Assembly: GCA_900757715.1 (NCBI GenBank)
Contig: CAAEOZ010000304.1
Coordinates: forward strand, 1-8,317
Reading direction: 5' to 3'
Length of the DNA: 8,317 bases
Source: an uncultured Veillonella sp.
GTDB taxonomy: Bacteria; Bacillota; Negativicutes; Veillonellales; Veillonellaceae
The notes beneath the pieces are model-generated. The model saw only the letters and a program-made list of their open reading frames with translations, did no database searches and was not told where the DNA came from. Shown piece by piece: positions 5,595-8,317 of the stretch. The position numbers were made by a program, and so were the translations under genes. Position 1 is the first letter of the stretch. Each line of letters begins with the position of its first letter.

Positions 5595-7673
5595 TTATTG
5601 TTCTTGCTCAGCTTTCATAGCAAGAGCTTCTTCTTTATTGAACTTGTGTGTAACAACACGGCGAACAAGATAGAGACCAGCGAATATGAATGCAAGCAAT
5701 CCTAACCATTGTGCTGTGCTTTCAAATTCAGGACCTACTAATTCAAGTGGGGATTCCCCACCACCAGTTGTAACAGACAATACAATAATAACAGCTATGA
5801 TTACACCAATCAAGCTTTCACCAACGATCAGACCAGAAGCAAAGAGAACACCGCGGCGATTGGATTGCTCTACATCGTAGTCAGCAAGCTCACCGGCACG
5901 CATTTTAGCACGAGCTACAAGATAACGACCTACGAAATAGCTGATGAAAGAACCAATAATAAGTGGTACTTCTAAAGTAGGTGGTAAATAAATACCCATA
6001 CCAACAGCCAACGGAGGCAATGTTAAGGTAGCAGTTGTGCTCTTGAGAATCAAGTTGACGATAATCGCCACAACACCAACGCCAACGCCGATTAAGATAT
6101 AGTCCCAATCCATGCTAGAGTTGAAGATACCTTGCGCAATGGTAGTCATCAAAGTCGCTTGAGGAGCAGATAATGCAGCATTTGGATCCATTTCAGCACG
6201 TGGTAACGCACCTGTGAAACCATATGCTTGGTAAAGCAAGTTAAGAACTGGAGCAATCGCAATGGCACCGGCTACAGAACCAAGTAACAAGGCAATTTGT
6301 TGACGCCAAGGTGTAGCACCAACGAGTTGGCCAGTTTTCAAATCTTGTAAATTATCATTAGAAATAGATGCAATCGCAATAACTACGGATGTCATAAAGA
6401 TAGCCATAGCGGTAGCGAACTGAACACCTTCTTGTGTAGCAAATAAATTATTTTCCGCTGCGATAAAGTATACAACCAAGGAAGAAATAATAGTCGCTAA
6501 AATACCGATACCAGAAATTGGAGAAGCAGATGTACCGATAAGGCCTGCCATATAGCCACATGCTGCAGCTACGAAGAAGCCAATCAATAAAGCTACTACG
6601 ATACCTACTACAACGAGTGTCCACATTAAACCTGCACTAATAGGTACGACAGATACGAAATCCCAGAATGTAAATACTAATCCAATAAGAATAAGTATGA
6701 ATACACCTAAAACGGATTTTGTACTCATATCTGTATCCATGCGATGCAATTCACGTTCAGCAGAACTGCTATTCATAGATTTTACAGAAATCTTCATGCC
6801 TTCGATGATAGGTTTGATTAAGGTAATCAAAGTCCAAATCGCAGCAATACCAATAGCACCAGCACCGATGAAACGAACTTTAGATTTCCAAACAGCCATT
6901 GCAAACTTGGCAGTAGCACCGCCATCTGGAGCAAACATATTAGTGAAGTAAGGTACGAAGCCAGCCCACGCGATGAGTACACCAACGAGGATAGCGATAC
7001 CAGAGGCGATACCAATAAGATAACCAGCACCTAACAACGCTGTAGAGAAGCCCAAAGGAATTTGAGTAATCCCTTTGCTACCTACAGGAATCCAAAAGCT
7101 CATGCTATCGCCAAGCACTTTGAAACCATTTGCACAAAGGCTAATAAGGCCAGCTACAAAGCCACCGGACACGATATCGGTCATACCGGAGCTAGATTGA
7201 GGGCCTTGTTCACCATTGTGAGAGCCAACCTTTAAAATTTCTGCTGCTGCACGGCCTTCAGGATATGGTAGATCGCTATTCACTACCATGGCACGACGCA
7301 ATGGAATGGTGAATAATACACCTAGAGAGCCACCACAGGCACAGAGCAAGAATGTTTGCCAGAATGGAAAGCCGTTCCAATACCCAAGCATGAGTAAACC
7401 TGGCAAGATAAAGATAATGGCGGACAATGTACCAGCGGCAGAAGCCTGCGTTTGTACCATATTATTTTCAAGAACATTAGAATCCTTGAAGAACCGTAAA
7501 ATTGCCATTGAAATAATAGCAGCCGGAATGGATGACGAGAACGTCAAACCTACCTTCAAACCGAGATATACGTTAGATGCTGTAAAAATAACAGTAATCA
7601 ATGCACCAAGTAGCATCCCACGTAACGTCAGTTCCGGCAGATGAAGGTCATGGCTCGTAAAGTCATGTTTCAT
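5595..7673 (-). CDS. OPT-family oligopeptide transporter
   Basis: A 692-residue inner-membrane protein with many hydrophobic segments, no signal peptide and a length typical of bacterial OPT members. Recognisable family features are NVYLGLKVGLTF (34-45), NNMVQTQASAAGTL (70-83), DLPYPEGRAAAEIL (134-147), CGYMAGLIGTSASPISGIG (372-390), ISNDNLQDLKTGQLVGATP (437-455) and LPPLAVGMGIYLPP (552-565). A charged loop near 295-320 splits the protein into two halves, as in other OPT proteins. The family carries out proton-coupled uptake of peptides, glutathione-like compounds or metal-chelate complexes; the substrate cannot be read from sequence. The start is supported by a very strong ribosome binding site, GAGGAGGT. 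A good promoter lies about 60 bp upstream, and the DUF3298 gene follows after 11 bp in the same operon. Confidence 0.92.
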   Translation of the reverse strand: MKHDFTSHDLHLPELTLRGMLLGALITVIFTASNVYLGLKVGLTFSSSIPAAIISMAILRFFKDSNVLENNMVQTQASAAGTLSAIIFILPGLLMLGYWNGFPFWQTFLLCACGGSLGVLFTIPLRRAMVVNSDLPYPEGRAAAEILKVGSHNGEQGPQSSSGMTDIVSGGFVAGLISLCANGFKVLGDSMSFWIPVGSKGITQIPLGFSTALLGAGYLIGIASGIAILVGVLIAWAGFVPYFTNMFAPDGGATAKFAMAVWKSKVRFIGAGAIGIAAIWTLITLIKPIIEGMKISVKSMNSSSAERELHRMDTDMSTKSVLGVFILILIGLVFTFWDFVSVVPISAGLMWTLVVVGIVVALLIGFFVAAACGYMAGLIGTSASPISGIGILATIISSLVVYFIAAENNLFATQEGVQFATAMAIFMTSVVIAIASISNDNLQDLKTGQLVGATPWRQQIALLLGSVAGAIAIAPVLNLLYQAYGFTGALPRAEMDPNAALSAPQATLMTTIAQGIFNSSMDWDYILIGVGVGVVAIIVNLILKSTTATLTLPPLAVGMGIYLPPTLEVPLIIGSFISYFVGRYLVARAKMRAGELADYDVEQSNRRGVLFASGLIVGESLIGVIIAVIIVLSVTTGGGESPLELVGPEFESTAQWLGLLAFIFAGLYLVRRVVTHKFNKEEALAMKAEQEQ

Positions 7674-7730
7674 AAGTACTTACCTCCTCTGTGAAATCAT
7701 AAACTTAAAACAATATACTAAGCTACTTTC

Positions 7731-7759
7731 ATTTTATCGTGTTAAAGCGATGATTTCAA
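7731..7759 (-). promoter_or_regulatory. Promoter of the OPT/DUF3298 operon
   Basis: Read on the minus strand: TTGAAA (7754-7759), a 17-bp spacer, then TAAAAT (7731-7736). Each box matches the sigma-70 consensus at five of six positions with ideal spacing. The start of transcription would fall near 7724, giving a leader of about 50 nt ending in the strong ribosome binding site. Confidence 0.7.
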
Positions 7760-7816
7760 TATATATGCGATATTTATAATGTATACATATAAAAGATTAT
7801 AAATTTAAGAGCCTTC

Positions 7817-7840
7817 AATAGATATCTTGAAAGATCTATT
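7817..7840. repeat. 24-bp imperfect inverted repeat upstream of the OPT promoter
   Basis: AATAGAT (7817-7823) pairs with ATCTATT (7834-7840), and CTT (7826-7828) with AAG (7831-7833) inside. It lies about 60 bp upstream of the OPT -35 box. There is no U-tract on either side, so an operator or small hairpin is more likely than a terminator. Confidence 0.45.
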
Positions 7841-7860
7841 CTCTCCCCTAAACTCTTTAT

Positions 7861-7947
7861 TAAGCGTGGTAGCCCTCCAAAAGCCTCCAAAGCCACCCAT
7901 CCCGCTTCGCGGGGCCGCTAAGTCGTTTTGTAGTACCAACACGCTAA
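7861..7947 (-). ncRNA. GC-rich foldable intergenic element (possible structured RNA or interspersed repeat)
   Basis: By hand count the first 70 bp are about 60% G+C, against about 22-25% on both sides. The ends pair: GCGTG (7864-7868) with CACGC (7940-7944). Read on the minus strand the helix continues past one mismatch as TGGT with GCTA, including two G-U pairs; on the plus strand those positions do not pair. This favours a minus-strand RNA. Inside are a hairpin, CCCGC/GCGGG with a three-base loop (7901-7913), and a short direct repeat of CCTCCAAA (7875-7882, 7884-7891). I do not recognise it as a known riboswitch, T-box, 6S or other RNA. A dispersed genomic repeat is the main alternative. 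Confidence 0.45.
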
Positions 7948-7989
7948 TATATACCTAATCGTCTTACTATAATAATAGACCTTTCATTA

Positions 7990-8018
7990 TTCACCAAGTA
8001 AAATATTTAATTTATAAT
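7990..8018 (+). promoter_or_regulatory. Candidate distal promoter towards the fumarase gene
   Basis: TTCACC (7990-7995) and a perfect TATAAT (8013-8018) are 17 bp apart. If used, it would produce a leader of about 230 nt that includes the small ORF at 8095 and the hairpin at 8209. The region is AT-rich, so this is a weak call. Confidence 0.35.
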
Positions 8019-8094
8019 CTTTCTACATATAACTCATTATCAATCTTACATATAGATTGAAATCATAAAGGTATGGGGAAAAGGAGTGTGCAAT

Positions 8095-8148
8095 ATGCGT
8101 CCCCTTTCTTATATGCGCATTATGCATATACAGCTACCAATTATATGA
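8095..8148 (+). CDS. Possible 17-codon leader ORF upstream of fumarase
   Basis: AAAAGGAG (8079-8086) lies 8 bp before an ATG that opens the reading MRPLSYMRIMHIQLPII, followed by TGA. The ribosome binding site is as good as those of the large genes here. There is no run of one amino acid that would suggest classical attenuation. It could be a small regulatory ORF or chance. It overlaps the 8110-8130 inverted repeat. Confidence 0.3.
   Translation: MRPLSYMRIMHIQLPII
8110..8130. repeat. 21-bp inverted repeat, possible operator
   Basis: TATATGC (8110-8116) and GCATATA (8124-8130) are perfect inverted arms 7 bp apart. The half-site ATATGCG also occurs at 8093-8099, and again near the OPT promoter at 7763-7769. 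Symmetry and spacing fit a dimeric regulator site, but none is recognised. Confidence 0.4.
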
Positions 8149-8195
8149 AAATAGAAATCATTCTCTTTTATTCTATACAAATATACAGGATTTTA

Positions 8196-8201
8196 TATAA
8201 T
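8196..8201 (+). promoter_or_regulatory. -10 box of a proximal fumarase promoter
   Basis: A perfect TATAAT, with only weak -35 candidates upstream (CTATAC at 17 bp, TTCTAT at 19 bp). Transcription would start near 8208, so the mRNA would begin almost exactly at the hairpin described next. Confidence 0.45.
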
Positions 8202-8208
8202 TAAAGTA

Positions 8209-8224
8209 CCGACAGTAGGGTCGG
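8209..8224 (+). promoter_or_regulatory. Hairpin at the 5' end of the fumarase leader
   Basis: CCGAC (8209-8213) pairs with GTCGG (8220-8224) around a six-base loop. It ends 10 bp before the AAGGAGGT ribosome binding site (8235-8242). It lacks a following U-run of terminator quality. A role in mRNA stability or translation control is possible. Confidence 0.45.
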
Positions 8225-8252
8225 CATGTCTTTTAAGGAGGTTGTAAACATT

Positions 8253-8317
8253 ATGGAAACAAGAATTGAATATGATTCAATGGGACCAGTCGAAGTCGAC
8301 GCTAGACGAATTTACGG
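8253..8317 (+). CDS. fumC: Class II fumarate hydratase, N-terminal fragment
   Basis: The first 21 codons are present and the gene runs off the right edge. The reading METRIEYDSMGPVEVDARR, then IYG, matches the conserved N-terminus of the fumarase/aspartase superfamily. The DSMG-x-VEV pattern favours class II fumarase over aspartase, which more often has DLLG. The enzyme interconverts fumarate and L-malate in the cytoplasm. The start is supported by AAGGAGGT with a 10-bp spacer. In a lactate fermenter it would act in the malate-fumarate-succinate branch leading to propionate. The catalytic regions are outside the window, so aspartase or another superfamily member cannot be fully excluded. Confidence 0.75.
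   Translation, partial: METRIEYDSMGPVEVDARRIY

Noticed and set aside
7288..7644. 118-codon plus-strand open frame opposite the OPT gene
   Set aside because: Lies entirely antisense to a strongly supported transporter gene and shows no recognisable protein features.
7901..7913. CCCGC/GCGGG hairpin as a terminator
   Set aside because: There is no U-tract after the stem on either strand and no gene ending next to it.

Overview
The window reads as a stretch of a low-GC diderm Firmicute of the class Negativicutes, most likely a Veillonella species. That is an inference from gene content: two exported proteins with triple S-layer homology (SLH) domains, a lactate-utilisation (Lut) operon, an OPT-family transporter and the start of a class II fumarase. 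Lactate and fumarate enzymes side by side fit an organism that ferments lactate to propionate. No mobile element, CRISPR array, tRNA or rRNA was seen.

Layout. At the left edge, on the minus strand, are lutA (complete) and the first codons of lutB, tightly coupled. A 523-bp AT-rich region then separates lutA from a divergent plus-strand pair of genes for secreted SLH proteins (1328-3076 and 3260-4645). Each protein has a signal peptide, a low-complexity repeat region, three SLH domains and a C-terminal domain of unknown function. The two C-terminal domains align without gaps and are paralogous. A terminator lies after the first gene, and two lie after the second. Converging on the pair from the right is a minus-strand operon of two genes: a 692-residue OPT-family transporter (5595-7673) followed after 11 bp by a secreted DUF3298/RsiV-like protein (4738-5583). 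A strong promoter precedes the transporter gene. The last 580 bp, between the transporter and a plus-strand fumarase start at 8253, is AT-rich. It contains a sharply bounded GC-rich element that can fold (7861-7947), several inverted repeats, promoter candidates and a possible 17-codon leader ORF.

How the genes may work together. lutABC would oxidise lactate to pyruvate in the cytoplasm, and fumarase works in the C4 branch through which such organisms make propionate. The two SLH proteins and the DUF3298 protein are predicted to act outside the inner membrane. In Negativicutes, SLH domains are known to bind polyamine-modified peptidoglycan, so these proteins probably sit on the cell wall between the two membranes. 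The most unusual features are the 11-residue repeats on both sides of the SLH triplet in the first protein, the shared C-terminal domain, and the GC-rich intergenic element.
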